Assembly: GCA_002298785.1 (NCBI GenBank)
Contig: DBMR01000008.1
Span: forward strand, 62,001 to 126,000
Length of the DNA: 64,000 bases
Reading direction: 5' to 3'
Source: Verrucomicrobia subdivision 3 bacterium UBA693
GTDB lineage: Bacteria > Verrucomicrobiota > Verrucomicrobiia > Limisphaerales > UBA8199
Shown here: positions 1-9,143 of the stretch, piece by piece
How the letters are laid out: each line of letters starts with the position of its first letter
How positions within the stretch are numbered: the first letter of the stretch is position 1
The notes under the pieces: model-generated
What the model was told of the DNA's origin: nothing
Database searches by the model: none
Seen by the model: only the letters and a program-made list of their open reading frames with translations
Program-made: the position numbers and the translations under genes

Positions 1-1051
1 GCGCCAGCAGCGAATCCACTTGCCGGGTTACGGAAAATCTCTGTTCCGCCCGCTGTCGCGCGGCGGCACGCATCTGCTCGTGCAGCGTACGGTTTAATAA
101 GAGCGTTTCCATGGCCGAGGCCAGCGCGTTCGCATCGTCCGGTTGCACGAGCAGACCAGTTACACCATCAGCCACCAGTTCGGGAATTCCACCCACCCGG
201 GTGGCCACCACCGGGACTCCGGAAGCCGCCGCTTCCATGAGGCTCACCGGCATGCCTTCATTGTTACTGGTCAGCACCCCGAGCACAGCACGCTGCCACC
301 AGCGCCGCACGTCACTTTGGGTGGCGGCGCCGGTCATTTGGACCACCGCCTCCAGGCGCAGCGCGCTGCGCTTTGCTTCCAGTTCCGTCCGCAACGGTCC
401 GTCGCCAACCATGGCGCACCGAAATCGGACGCCTCGGTCCCGCAGCACCGCGCACGCATCCAGGAGCAGGCCAAGGTTCTTAACTGCGACGTGGCGGGCC
501 ACGCAGACCACCAGCGGCGCAGCCGTTGATTCCTCCGAAGTTAGAGTTTCTAGTGGGTGGAAATGCTCGGTATCCACCCCGCACGGGATGACCTGGATGT
601 GCGCGGGCAACACACCGAAAGTCTTCACGATGTGATCCCGGTTGGCTTCCGAAACCGTAATGACCGAGCGCGCGGCCTCCGCGCGTGCCCGAAAGTCCAG
701 GGGCGGCTTGCGATGAATGTCGTAGCCATGCGCGGTAAAGGTGAAAGGGATGCCGGTCAGGCGGGAAAGTTCCCATGCCTTCTCGGTGGCTTCACGGGCG
801 AAATGAGCGTGGATCAGGTCTGGCTGAAAGCCGTGCAAGATCTCGAGGAATTTGCCAGGGTCGTATTCGACGATCGAGTCCAGCCCGGCGCGTTGGATAA
901 TTTCGTGCTGCGGTTCCGGGCGTGGCGGAAGCAACGACAGAATCCGCAACTTGATTCCTCGCCGGCGCAGTTCCGCGAGCTCTCCGGCGATGAAGGTTTC
1001 CGAGATTTTCGGAAAGATGTTCAGCACGTAGGCGAGGCGCTGGGGCTGCAT
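1..1051 (-). CDS. Glycosyltransferase family 4, C-terminus beyond window edge
   Basis: Retaining GT-B glycosyltransferase that probably adds a sugar from an NDP-sugar donor to a lipid-linked glycan in the cytoplasm. The reverse-strand reading begins MQPQRLAYVLNIFPKISETF, the N-terminus typical of WcaL/colanic-acid-type GT4 enzymes. It continues with FTFTAHGYDIH, a VSEANRD segment, VIPCGVD, the donor-site GDGPLR and the E-x7-E motif EGMPVSLMEA followed by ASGVPVVAT. The frame stays open for 350 codons and runs off the left edge, so the C-terminus is missing. The start ATG lies 4 nt after the stop of the next GT4 gene, so the two are almost certainly co-transcribed. Acceptor and sugar are unknown. 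Confidence 0.9.
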   Translation of the reverse strand, partial: MQPQRLAYVLNIFPKISETFIAGELAELRRRGIKLRILSLLPPRPEPQHEIIQRAGLDSIVEYDPGKFLEILHGFQPDLIHAHFAREATEKAWELSRLTGIPFTFTAHGYDIHRKPPLDFRARAEAARSVITVSEANRDHIVKTFGVLPAHIQVIPCGVDTEHFHPLETLTSEESTAAPLVVCVARHVAVKNLGLLLDACAVLRDRGVRFRCAMVGDGPLRTELEAKRSALRLEAVVQMTGAATQSDVRRWWQRAVLGVLTSNNEGMPVSLMEAAASGVPVVATRVGGIPELVADGVTGLLVQPDDANALASAMETLLLNRTLHEQMRAAARQRAEQRFSVTRQVDSLLA

Positions 1052-1055
1052 ATGG

Positions 1056-2300
1056 TCACTTTCGCCGGCTGGTCCTGAGAGGCTTTGCCAGTTTCACCAC
1101 GCGCTCGGCGTTATGGTCCCAGGTGAACTTGCGCCGCACGAGTTTCGCTGCTGCCTGGCCGAGGTCGGACCGCAGTTCCGGCTTTGCCAGCAGGCGTTCA
1201 CAGCAGGTGAGCAGGGCGTTGAAGTCGCCGGGCGGATAGAGCAAGCCGGTGCGGCCATTTGTCACCACGTCCGAGATTTGCCCCACATCCGCCGCCACTA
1301 CTGCGGCGCCGCATGCCATGTATTCGAAAAGCTTCAGCGGGGAGAAATAGAAATCGTGGTTGTGCCGGGGATAAGGTGCCAGGGCGATGTCGAATCCGCG
1401 GATGATATCCGGCACCGACTCGTGCAGCAAAGCGCCGGTGAAAGTGACTTTGCGTTGCAGCCCGCGCTGTTGGAAGGAGCGTTCCAGTTCGCCACGCAGT
1501 TGGCCATCGCCGGCAATCACCAGGCGCAGGTCCGGGTGGCTCCGGCTTAACCGCGCCAGCAACTTCGGTAAAATCTCCACGCCATGCCACGGGCGCAGAC
1601 CGCCGACAAATCCCAGCACGGGGCCGGGCGAAACGCTCGATTTCCCACGGTCCGGCGGTCGGGGATGAAACAAGTCCGGGTCCACGCCATTGGGCATCAC
1701 CTGAATCCGGCGCTTCGGGACTCCGAGCGAGCTCACGTGCCGGGCTAATTCGGCCGATACGACGACCACAGCGTCAGCCTGCATGAGGGTCCACCGCTCG
1801 GCCTCGGCGGCCAGGTTGCCAAATCCTGTGGAGCGATAGGCGGTTTGCTCCACGGCCAGCGGCGCATTGAGTTCCACGATGTGGGGCACGTGAAATTTCT
1901 CCGCCAACCGCGCCCCCGCCGTGGCGTAGAGCGAGGCGCGCTCGTAAATGAACGCCGGTCGATTGCGGTTGAACCACGGCTTCAGGCCGCGCGCGAGTTG
2001 CTTGTTGTAGAGTACGCGGCGCAGTTCGCCCGGCAGGGAGTTTTCGACTCCCAAACACTCGTTGAATTCCTTGAACAACTGGGCCGCGGTGGTGACCGCC
2101 GGGTCGGCGGGAACCTGGATGACGCGGGCGCGCACCTTTGCTCGAGTATCGGTCGGCGATTTGGTGAGCGACTGCGCCGCGAGGGTGACGCTATGGCCGG
2201 CGCGGGCAAAAGCGGCGATCAACTCGCGCACGTGGACGGACGCGCCTTTGCGGCCCAGCACCGGGATGCCGAGGTCCGGGCAGAGGTAGAGGATTTTCAT
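1056..2300 (-). CDS. Glycosyltransferase family 4
   Basis: Second GT4 enzyme of the cluster, 414 aa, a complete GT-B protein. The N-terminal acceptor domain has MKILYLCPDLGIPVLGRKGA and the SVHVRELIAAFARAGH helix. The C-terminal donor domain has VMPNGVDPDLF, LGFVGGLRPWHG, IAGDGQLRGEL and SPLKLFEYMACGAAVVAADVG with the donor-contacting glutamate. The start overlaps the stop of the upstream ABC exporter gene by 4 nt (translational coupling) and it is followed closely by another GT4. It probably builds an exported or surface glycan; the substrate cannot be read from sequence. Confidence 0.93.
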   Translation of the reverse strand: MKILYLCPDLGIPVLGRKGASVHVRELIAAFARAGHSVTLAAQSLTKSPTDTRAKVRARVIQVPADPAVTTAAQLFKEFNECLGVENSLPGELRRVLYNKQLARGLKPWFNRNRPAFIYERASLYATAGARLAEKFHVPHIVELNAPLAVEQTAYRSTGFGNLAAEAERWTLMQADAVVVVSAELARHVSSLGVPKRRIQVMPNGVDPDLFHPRPPDRGKSSVSPGPVLGFVGGLRPWHGVEILPKLLARLSRSHPDLRLVIAGDGQLRGELERSFQQRGLQRKVTFTGALLHESVPDIIRGFDIALAPYPRHNHDFYFSPLKLFEYMACGAAVVAADVGQISDVVTNGRTGLLYPPGDFNALLTCCERLLAKPELRSDLGQAAAKLVRRKFTWDHNAERVVKLAKPLRTSRRK

Positions 2301-4156
2301 AACGTGCCGGGCAACGGTGAGGGGGGAACCGTCACCGGGTCAAGTCTCCGTTCCGCCGCGCGAACGTGGTGCAGGGCGGCGTAGCGGTCGCCGAGCGCCA
2401 TCAACTCCTCGTGGGTGCCGCGTTCGACGATGCGGCCATGTTCGAGGTAGAGAATTTGGTCCGCAGTCGCCGCATGGTGGGGGTCGTGGGTGATGAGGAA
2501 GGTGGTGCGCTGACCATACAACCCTTCCAGGGCGGTGAGCACCTCCAGTTCGTTCTTACGATCCAAGCCGGTCATTGGTTCATCGAGGATCAGGATGGGA
2601 GCGTTCCGAACGGCGGCGCGGGCGATGGCAATGCGCTGTCGCTGCCCGTGCGAAAGGGTTGCGCCCCGTTCGCCGACGATGGTGTCGTACCCGTTCGGCA
2701 GTCCCAGGATGAAGTCGTGGGCGTTGGCCAGCCTGGCCGCGGCCTCGATCCGCTCGAAGCTCGCGTCCGGCGCGCCGTAGGCGATGTTGTCGCGCACGCT
2801 CACCGCGAACAGGACGTTGTCTTGCAGCACGACGCTGATTTGGCTGCGGAGCGATTCGAGGGTGAACCCGCGGACGTCGTGCCCATCGATCTTTACGCAG
2901 CCCGACTGCGGATCGTAAAGGCGCAAAATCAAGCTGAACATGGTGGTTTTCCCGCTGCCGGAGGCGCCGACCAGGGCGACGTGTGTCCCCGGACGGGCAG
3001 TGAAATCAATGTCCCGCAGCAAGTGGCGGTCTCTGAGGTAGTCAAAGCTGACATGGTCGAAGGTCACCTCCCCGGTCAGGGCTGGAGCGCGCACGGCGCC
3101 CGGTAGATCGCGGACATCCGGCACCTTTTCCAGCAAATCAATCACTCGTTCCCCGGCGGCCGAAGCTTTGCCCAGGCGGGCGGTGTATTTTGCGAAATCC
3201 TGGACCGGGCGGTATGCCGACTTGAGGTAGGCGAGGAAGACGAGCAGGTCGCCCGCGGTGAGTTGCCGCGCCAGCACCATGCGAGTGCCGAACCACAGGA
3301 CCAGGGCCGTGGCCAGCGCAATCAGGACGTCCACCGAACGTTCCAGCGCCGCGGACAGGCGCTTGCCTTTCACGTCCGATAGCGACGTCTTATCGCTGGT
3401 GGAACTGAACGAGTGCGTAAACTTTTCCTGGAGCGAGAGCGCCTGCACCGTGCGAATGGCGGAAATGGATTCCGCCACGGAGGCGGCCAGCGCGCCTTCC
3501 TGCCGGCGTTGCTTTTGGGCGACTTCGCGAATTTCCTCGCTCAGCCGTATCGTGCGGAGCCAGAAGAGCGGGAAGACCGCGACAGCGATTACCGCGAGCA
3601 TCCAGTTCATCCAGAACATCAGGCCGATCATGCCGATGACAATGAGACCCTTGGCGAGCAGGGGGAGCAACGCGGTGACCGCTACCTCCTGCAACATCCC
3701 CACATCCCCGATCAGCCTCACCACGAGGTCGCCGGTTTTGGCCTGAGTGTGGAAGGAAAGCGAGAGATACTGGACATGCCGGTAGAGTTGGTTTCGCACG
3801 GCGGTGAGGGAACGGTTGCCGAGCTTGGCAAAACCAATGGTTTCCCAATACGACGCCAGGGCGCGCAGGCAGGTCAGGATGAGAATGGCGAGGGCGGCGA
3901 GGGTCAGCAGGGTCATCGGATCCAGGGAAGCCAGCCAGGCGGGTGGGGGCTTTTTCGGGGTGCGGTGCTGGCCGATGATATGGTCGAAGACAAACTTCAG
4001 CGGCCAGGGTTCGAGCAGGCGGAGGCTGACTTCGGCCAGCAGCGCCAGGAAGGAAAGGGTCATCAATCCGCGATACTGGCGGATGTGCGGCCAGAAGTAC
4101 TTTGTGATCCGCCACAGGCCGGGCAGCGATTGCGGGAGTGATTTTGTTTTGGGCAT
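2297..4156 (-). CDS. ABC exporter, fused permease-ATPase (MsbA-like)
   Basis: Half-transporter of 619 aa that should work as a homodimer in the inner membrane. Residues about 25-320 are a six-helix type I exporter domain. Residues about 350-590 are the nucleotide-binding domain with Walker A GASGSGKTT, signature LSHGQRQRIAIARA (H in place of the usual second G), Walker B ILILDEPMTGLD and H-loop FLITHDPHH. Lying between glycosyltransferases with 4-nt and 1-nt junctions, it most likely flips a lipid-linked oligosaccharide or glycolipid rather than acting in drug efflux, but no motif fixes the substrate. The C-terminal tail after the NBD is short and proline-rich. Confidence 0.92.
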   Translation of the reverse strand: MPKTKSLPQSLPGLWRITKYFWPHIRQYRGLMTLSFLALLAEVSLRLLEPWPLKFVFDHIIGQHRTPKKPPPAWLASLDPMTLLTLAALAILILTCLRALASYWETIGFAKLGNRSLTAVRNQLYRHVQYLSLSFHTQAKTGDLVVRLIGDVGMLQEVAVTALLPLLAKGLIVIGMIGLMFWMNWMLAVIAVAVFPLFWLRTIRLSEEIREVAQKQRRQEGALAASVAESISAIRTVQALSLQEKFTHSFSSTSDKTSLSDVKGKRLSAALERSVDVLIALATALVLWFGTRMVLARQLTAGDLLVFLAYLKSAYRPVQDFAKYTARLGKASAAGERVIDLLEKVPDVRDLPGAVRAPALTGEVTFDHVSFDYLRDRHLLRDIDFTARPGTHVALVGASGSGKTTMFSLILRLYDPQSGCVKIDGHDVRGFTLESLRSQISVVLQDNVLFAVSVRDNIAYGAPDASFERIEAAARLANAHDFILGLPNGYDTIVGERGATLSHGQRQRIAIARAAVRNAPILILDEPMTGLDRKNELEVLTALEGLYGQRTTFLITHDPHHAATADQILYLEHGRIVERGTHEELMALGDRYAALHHVRAAERRLDPVTVPPSPLPGTL

Positions 4157-4157
4157 C

Positions 4158-5378
4158 TTACACTGTTACTGTCGGCTGCGACTCTGTGGGTGCGGTGTGC
4201 GAGGAGGGTGGGGAGGCAAGGCGTAGCAATGTCTGCGCCGCCTGTTGAGCGCCGTGGAACCGCAACGTGGCCTGAGCGCGTGCTCGCAGTTCCATTGGCG
4301 CGGTCCCCAGTGCCACCGCGATTTGTTCCCGCAGGTTCTCGGGACTAAGCCGCGCCGGGTGGCAAAGCTGGACCAGTCCCAGCCGCTCGAACGCTTCCGC
4401 CCGGATCAGTTGCTCGGTGCGTGGCGTTACCCGGGGGACACAAACGGTGGGGACGCCGACAGCGGTGGCTTCGACCAGGGTGTTGTAGCCCCCCATGCAC
4501 ACCAGGGCATCTACTTCCTGAAACAGCGCCGAGAGATGCGGCACAAACTGCCGCAAGGTCACCCCGCCGACCGCGGCGAGTTCGGTCAACTTCTCCCATT
4601 CCCTCTCCGGGGTCATCGGACCGGCCACGGCAATCCCCTGCCAGGGCGCCTTGGCGGCGGCCTGGAGAAAGGTGGTGAGCGTTTGGAAGCCGTCCTCACC
4701 CCCGCCCACCGTAGCCAGAACCACCGGGCGCGGGCGCCGAGCGCGCGGCGGGAATGGCCATTCAAAATTCTCCAGCGCCTGCGCGCTCTCCGGCGTGAAC
4801 ACGTAGCCGCAAAAACTGGTGCGCTCTGCCAGGTCCGGCGGAAAGGCGTAAGCCGTTATCGGATCAAAAATCGTGCGATCCCCGTAGATGAGCACCTGGT
4901 CATGAAATTCTGCCACGCGCTTCAGCATCTTGTTGGGTTTCCATTCGCGCAGTACCTGCGCCGGTTCGTCCAGGATGTCCCGCAACCCCAGGACCGCCCG
5001 GCCCCCCGTCCGTTTTAGGGCCTTTAGACCGGCTTTGAATTCGCCGCTGGCGCCGAACGGGTGTTTATCCACCAGCACTACATCCGGCCGGAACGCCTTG
5101 ACGGCGGTCAGGAGCAAGGCCGACCGCAAGTCGCGGATTTCACCCACGGACAGGCGAAGTCGGCGAGAGGAATATGACTGGTTGCCGTCTTTGTGCAGGC
5201 CTGGCAGTTTCAGGATCTCGACCTGGTTCGGCAGGCCGTAGCGCACCACCTCCTCGGCTCCGGTCGCCAGGAGGATCGCGGCATCAGGCGCCTCGTGAGC
5301 CAGCGCGGAGGCCACCGCAAGGTGTCTCCGGGTGTGGCCCAAACCCAGACCGTCATGGGAGTAGAGTAAAAAGCGCAT
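4158..5378 (-). CDS. Glycosyltransferase, MurG/MGT-like (GT28-type)
   Basis: GT-B glycosyltransferase of 406 aa from the start chosen here. It opens with MRFLLYSHDGLGLGHTRRH, the conserved N-terminus of this family, and carries ATVGGGEDGFQTL and the donor-site segment VCMGGYNTLVEATAVGVPTV near residues 300-320. An ATG 57 nt further upstream (5435) is in frame and has a GAGG 8 nt before it, so a 19-residue longer form is possible; the extra residues do not look conserved. It is the first gene of the minus-strand cluster, 1 nt before the ABC exporter. It likely acts early in glycan assembly; the sugar is unknown. Confidence 0.88.
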   Translation of the reverse strand: MRFLLYSHDGLGLGHTRRHLAVASALAHEAPDAAILLATGAEEVVRYGLPNQVEILKLPGLHKDGNQSYSSRRLRLSVGEIRDLRSALLLTAVKAFRPDVVLVDKHPFGASGEFKAGLKALKRTGGRAVLGLRDILDEPAQVLREWKPNKMLKRVAEFHDQVLIYGDRTIFDPITAYAFPPDLAERTSFCGYVFTPESAQALENFEWPFPPRARRPRPVVLATVGGGEDGFQTLTTFLQAAAKAPWQGIAVAGPMTPEREWEKLTELAAVGGVTLRQFVPHLSALFQEVDALVCMGGYNTLVEATAVGVPTVCVPRVTPRTEQLIRAEAFERLGLVQLCHPARLSPENLREQIAVALGTAPMELRARAQATLRFHGAQQAAQTLLRLASPPSSHTAPTESQPTVTV

Positions 5379-5616
5379 GCCGCGCGTTAGTAACAGCCGA
5401 CCGGTTGCATATGGATTAGCGCTACCATACTTCAAGCCTCGTTAACTGGCAAAATTTAGCATACATTATGCCGATTTTAAGCTGCGCTGGGCGATAATTT
5501 AACGCCATACCCCTGGCGGCGACACTTCCGGAGGGTGGGCCGCCCCGGGAAACGTTGACGCCCGGGCGCTGTTACGGCGCTTGTCCCACGGCCTATTTCA
5601 GGTAATGTGAGGCTGC

Positions 5617-6678
5617 ATGCGCGTTTTCTCAGTTTGCACGTTTTTCCTCTGGGTAATGAGCCTGCCGCTCGCCGCGGCGGAGTTGTTTTTTGATTTCGGG
5701 CAGTATCCGGAGGGCCAGCCGCCGCCGGGATTCCGCAGCGCCGTGAGCGGCCGCGGCAAACCCGGCGACTGGCGCATCCTGATGGATGAAGTTCCCCCCG
5801 TGCTGGCGCCGCTGACTCCCCAGGCGCCTTCGGTGGCCCGGCGCGCCGTACTTGCCCAGGTCTCCGAGGACTTAACGGATGAACATTTCCCGCTCCTCAT
5901 TTATGAGAAGGAAACGTTTCGCGATTTTGAATTCACGGCCCGGTTCAAGACGGTGCGCGGCGCGGTAGAGCAAATGGCCGGACTCGCCTTCCGCATTCAA
6001 AACGAAACCAACTATTATGTGGTGCGGGCGAGCGCACTGGGGAACACGTTCCGCTTTTACAAAGTAGTGGATGGGCAGCGCGGCGATGTCATTGGACCGG
6101 AAATCAAGATCCCGGCGGGAAGCTGGCAGGAAATAACCGTGCGCTGCAAAGGGAACGAGATTCGCTGCCAGCTTAACGGCAAGGAAGCCATTCCCCCGCT
6201 GCAGGATAACACGTTTACCAGCGGCAAGATCGGGTTCTGGACGAAATCCGATTCGGTCACCTATTTCGTGGATGCGAAGGTGGTGTACACCCCCCTGGAA
6301 GTTCCGGTGCAGGCCCTGGTGCGGCAGACGCTCACGAATTACTCCAAGTTGTTGGGGTTGCAAGTCTATATCCCGACGGGCCAAGCCCAATCCACCCGAC
6401 TGATCGCCAGCGGCGAGGCCGCGGAAGTCGGAAAACCAGGCGGCAACCCGGAATGGGACGTAATCCAGCGGGGGGTAAAGTATTATGGCAAAGAGAAGGA
6501 CCGGGTGCTGGTGACGCTGCCGTTGCGGGATAAGAACGGGGATCCGATTGCCGCGGTAAAGGTAATCATGAAGAGATTTGCGGGCCAAACCGAGCGCAAC
6601 GCGGTGGAGCGGGCCATGCCGATCATGCAGTTCATGCAGCAGCGCGTGAATACCAAAGAGGACTTAATCGAGGAATAA
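5617..6678 (+). CDS. Secreted protein with concanavalin-like (DUF1080/LamG-type) domain
   Basis: 353-aa exported protein. Residues 1-20 form a signal peptide ending LPLAAAE. Residues about 25-230 read like a jelly-roll domain of the 3-keto-disaccharide hydrolase/DUF1080 type: FRDFEFTARFKTV, AGLAFRIQNETNYYVVRASA, NTFRFYKV and GKIGFWTKSDSVTYFVD. The remaining about 120 residues are a separate domain of unknown type ending in a helical tail (VERAMPIMQFMQQRVNTKED). No catalytic residues could be assigned, so it may bind rather than cleave carbohydrate. It stands alone, divergent from the glycosyltransferase cluster. Confidence 0.8.
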   Translation: MRVFSVCTFFLWVMSLPLAAAELFFDFGQYPEGQPPPGFRSAVSGRGKPGDWRILMDEVPPVLAPLTPQAPSVARRAVLAQVSEDLTDEHFPLLIYEKETFRDFEFTARFKTVRGAVEQMAGLAFRIQNETNYYVVRASALGNTFRFYKVVDGQRGDVIGPEIKIPAGSWQEITVRCKGNEIRCQLNGKEAIPPLQDNTFTSGKIGFWTKSDSVTYFVDAKVVYTPLEVPVQALVRQTLTNYSKLLGLQVYIPTGQAQSTRLIASGEAAEVGKPGGNPEWDVIQRGVKYYGKEKDRVLVTLPLRDKNGDPIAAVKVIMKRFAGQTERNAVERAMPIMQFMQQRVNTKEDLIEE

Positions 6679-6794
6679 CCGGGCGGAATTGTCCTCGCCT
6701 TGGAACCTTATTGCCGGGAATAAGACAAAATCCGGCTTAACGCGGTCGATAACCGCAAAATGGAGGTGGGCAAGCTTTATGCTCTCTGAGGGGC

Positions 6795-7340
6795 ATGAAG
6801 CACGCTGTATTTATCGAACGGGACGGCATCCTGACCCAGGTGCGCCAGGAAAAGGGGCAGATGATCGGTCCGGCCACATTTGCCGAACTGTGCGTGAACC
6901 ATAGCTCGGCGCGGAGCCTGGCCCGGCTCAAGGACGCCGGTTATCTCGTGATTGCGACCACGAACCAGCCGGGCTTATCGACCGGCGAGCAATCCCGGCG
7001 TGAACTGGACCGGATGCACCGCGTGCTCAACGCCGCTTTTGAACTCGACGATCTTTTGATCTGTCCCCACGCCCCCGAAGACGACTGTCCGTGCCGCAAA
7101 CCCAAACCGGGCCTGCTCTATGAAGCGGCGTATAAATGGAATCTCGACCTGGATGGCTCTTACGTGATCAGCCATAAATGGAAAGACGCCACAGCGGCTC
7201 ATTGCGCCGGGTGCACGTCGCTGCTGATCGACTCGCCGTGGGTCGGCGCCGGTCATCGCGATTTCCTCGTGCCCGACCTCGAGTCTGCCGCCGCCAAAAT
7301 CCTGGCGCTGAAAGAAGCGTGGTGCCTGGCGAGCGTCTGA
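6795..7340 (+). CDS. HAD-IIIA family protein, GmhB/HisB-N-like, probably inactive phosphatase
   Basis: 181 aa, the length of D,D-heptose 1,7-bisphosphate phosphatase. Recognisable landmarks are VFIERDG (motif I), TTNQPG (motif II, residues about 54-59) and the zinc-loop segment CPHAPEDDCPCRKPKPG typical of GmhB. Two catalytic positions are altered. The motif I nucleophile Asp of the usual LDRDG is Glu here (ERDG), and the motif IV VGDKxxD is ISHKWKD, losing the first Asp. The fold should be kept, but classical phospho-aspartate chemistry would not work. It could be a pseudoenzyme or have an altered function. No heptose genes lie next to it. Confidence 0.8.
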   Translation: MKHAVFIERDGILTQVRQEKGQMIGPATFAELCVNHSSARSLARLKDAGYLVIATTNQPGLSTGEQSRRELDRMHRVLNAAFELDDLLICPHAPEDDCPCRKPKPGLLYEAAYKWNLDLDGSYVISHKWKDATAAHCAGCTSLLIDSPWVGAGHRDFLVPDLESAAAKILALKEAWCLASV

Positions 7341-7363
7341 CGCCGGCCTCACGCACAAATCCA

Positions 7364-8332
7364 TCAAGGTTTCTTTTCTTCCGGCTTATCCGCTTTGTCG
7401 GGTTTGTCCAGTTTTTCGGTGGCGGTGGTGTCGGGCTTGGGATCAGCCACCTGGTTGGTGGAGGTGTTTTCCGTTTCGTCATCGGAATCCGTCAGCTTCG
7501 GTGGAGGAATATCCGTGCTCACTTCGCGGCGGGCGCCGCCGTGGACTACTATTTTACCCTCGTCATCCAGGCGCAGCCGCGGTCGGGTGCCGGCGATGTC
7601 GTAGGTTTGTCTTAGGACCAGATCGCCGTCGGGATTAAACACCACGTAGGTGCAGGAGGAAGGGCCGCTCTGGAACATCAAGTGAAGTTTCGAAGCGGCA
7701 TCGAGTTGCGGCTCGGGCTTGCTAAATGACAATAACGGACCAATCGGCACCACGCGGTAAACATGATTGCCTTCAGCGTCGGTGACGCGCAGATAGAGAC
7801 GCAGGGCGCCCCGCGTATAATTGACCTGTTGCAGGATGTACTTGCGAATTTCGGGCGTGCTGTTGGTGCTATCTGGAGCGGGGGGCAAACCAAAGTCCTG
7901 CTGCCACAACCGTGCGCCTTCATTGATGGTGAAGAATTTGGGCTGGCTGCTGATCTCACGATCCCAGGTCTTTATCTTGACGATGGCGACGACCTGGTAA
8001 CGGTCCGGCCCGGAAAAAGCGAAGTACGGTTCGAGGTTGAGGCGTTTGATGGCGACCTTGGAGGATTCGAGCGAGAACTCGCCTTCGACCGGCACATAAC
8101 CGGTTTGCGAGACCACCTGCCCGGACTTGGTTTCGACGGTGAACGTGAGCCAATCGGGCTGATCGCCCAGGTGCAGCGTCTGCCCAGAGCGGTTTGTGAT
8201 GCGCACCACAATCCGGATCGCCTCGCCCGGCAGGAACTGTTCCTGGTCCTGGACCACCTCCACGCGCACTTGCGCCGGGAGCACGCCCGTCAAGGACATC
8301 GACATCAACAGCCACAGGACCAGCTTTTTCAT
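7364..8332 (-). CDS. Exported protein of unknown function with acidic/lysine-rich tail
   Basis: 322 aa from MKKLVLWLLMSMSLTG, a clear signal peptide cleaved near LPAQ; a GGGG lies a few nt upstream. The first part (VRVEVVQDQEQFLPGEAIRI, ITNRSGQTL) looks like a beta-sandwich of the intracellular proteinase inhibitor/cohesin-like type used for extracellular adhesion domains. The last about 50 residues are low-complexity, rich in D, E, K and T and ending in a KxDKxDK pattern. Function unknown; convergent with the HAD-family gene. Confidence 0.75.
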   Translation of the reverse strand: MKKLVLWLLMSMSLTGVLPAQVRVEVVQDQEQFLPGEAIRIVVRITNRSGQTLHLGDQPDWLTFTVETKSGQVVSQTGYVPVEGEFSLESSKVAIKRLNLEPYFAFSGPDRYQVVAIVKIKTWDREISSQPKFFTINEGARLWQQDFGLPPAPDSTNSTPEIRKYILQQVNYTRGALRLYLRVTDAEGNHVYRVVPIGPLLSFSKPEPQLDAASKLHLMFQSGPSSCTYVVFNPDGDLVLRQTYDIAGTRPRLRLDDEGKIVVHGGARREVSTDIPPPKLTDSDDETENTSTNQVADPKPDTTATEKLDKPDKADKPEEKKP

Positions 8333-8473
8333 TTGTCCCCACTTTAAACCCCGGACCTGCGGTGGCAAGCCGCAACTCAGCGCTTTCTGCTGGACAGCCG
8401 GGGTTTGGGGCCTAGTCTAGGCATCGATCCGGCGGCGTGGTGCCGCCGGTCCAGAGGCATTAATCGCGCAAGC

Positions 8474-8611
8474 ATGAGCTGGTTGATTTCGTGGCTGAAG
8501 AGTTTGCTGGGACTGAAGGAGCGGTCTAAAGACCAGCGCCGGCTCCTCGGCATGTACTTCAACGAAAGCAACCACACCGGCCGGCGCAAGCCGAACCGGG
8601 ACCGGGCGTGA
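8474..8611 (+). CDS. Possible 45-aa amphipathic small protein
   Basis: Short frame starting MSWLISWLKSLLGLKERSKD. The first 18 residues would form an amphipathic helix rich in W, L and S, followed by a basic tail (GRRKPNRDRA). It ends 13 nt before the next secreted-protein gene and would be co-transcribed with it. Spacing from a GAGG-like sequence is too long to be a good ribosome site, so support is positional and compositional only. Confidence 0.35.
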   Translation: MSWLISWLKSLLGLKERSKDQRRLLGMYFNESNHTGRRKPNRDRA

Positions 8612-8624
8612 AGCCCGCGAATCC

Positions 8625-9122
8625 ATGAGCATAGGCATCTCGAAGTGGCAGTCAGTTGGACGACGAACGCTGCTGGCGTTGGTGCTGCTCGCGGCGCTCG
8701 GCCTGGCCTTTGCGTCGTCGGCCGCTACCGGCAAAGTCATCAAGGTGTTGCCGCAATTCCTGGACCTCAAAGGGCGGCACGCGATCTCTCCCAGCCTCTA
8801 CGACCGAGATGCTTATCAGGCGCAATTGCGCGCCAAACCGGAGGAGCGCTCCGGCCTGCGGTTCGACGTTCACTGGAAAAGCAGCGGGCGGCCGCTCGGC
8901 GCGTTGAAACTGCGCCTGGAAGTGCGGGGCGTTTCCCGCGGCAATTTTCCCAAAGAAATGACCTTCGAAAAGCAGGTGGCCGCGGGCAGTTGGTTCAGCA
9001 CCTGGACCAATTTCCGCATCACCGGCGAAACCTACCGTGAACTGGGCGACGTGACCTCCTGGCGCGCCACGCTGTGGGAAGAGGACCGGCTCATCGGCGA
9101 ACAGAAATCTTTCCTGTGGTGA
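8625..9122 (+). CDS. Exported protein of unknown function
   Basis: 165 aa. A basic N-terminus and hydrophobic stretch at residues about 13-32 (TLLALVLLAALGLAFASSA) form a signal peptide or anchor. The mature part contains KVLPQFLDLKGRHAISPSLY, RSGLRFDVHWKS and a beta-rich segment LKLRLEVRGVSRG, then STWTNFRITGETY and WRATLWEEDRLIGEQKSF, which reads like a single immunoglobulin-like beta-sandwich. I do not recognise the family. It lies directly upstream of MCE operon A and could be a periplasmic partner, but only by position. Confidence 0.72.
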   Translation: MSIGISKWQSVGRRTLLALVLLAALGLAFASSAATGKVIKVLPQFLDLKGRHAISPSLYDRDAYQAQLRAKPEERSGLRFDVHWKSSGRPLGALKLRLEVRGVSRGNFPKEMTFEKQVAAGSWFSTWTNFRITGETYRELGDVTSWRATLWEEDRLIGEQKSFLW

Positions 9123-9143
9123 ACGGGTGCCGCGCGGTTCCGT

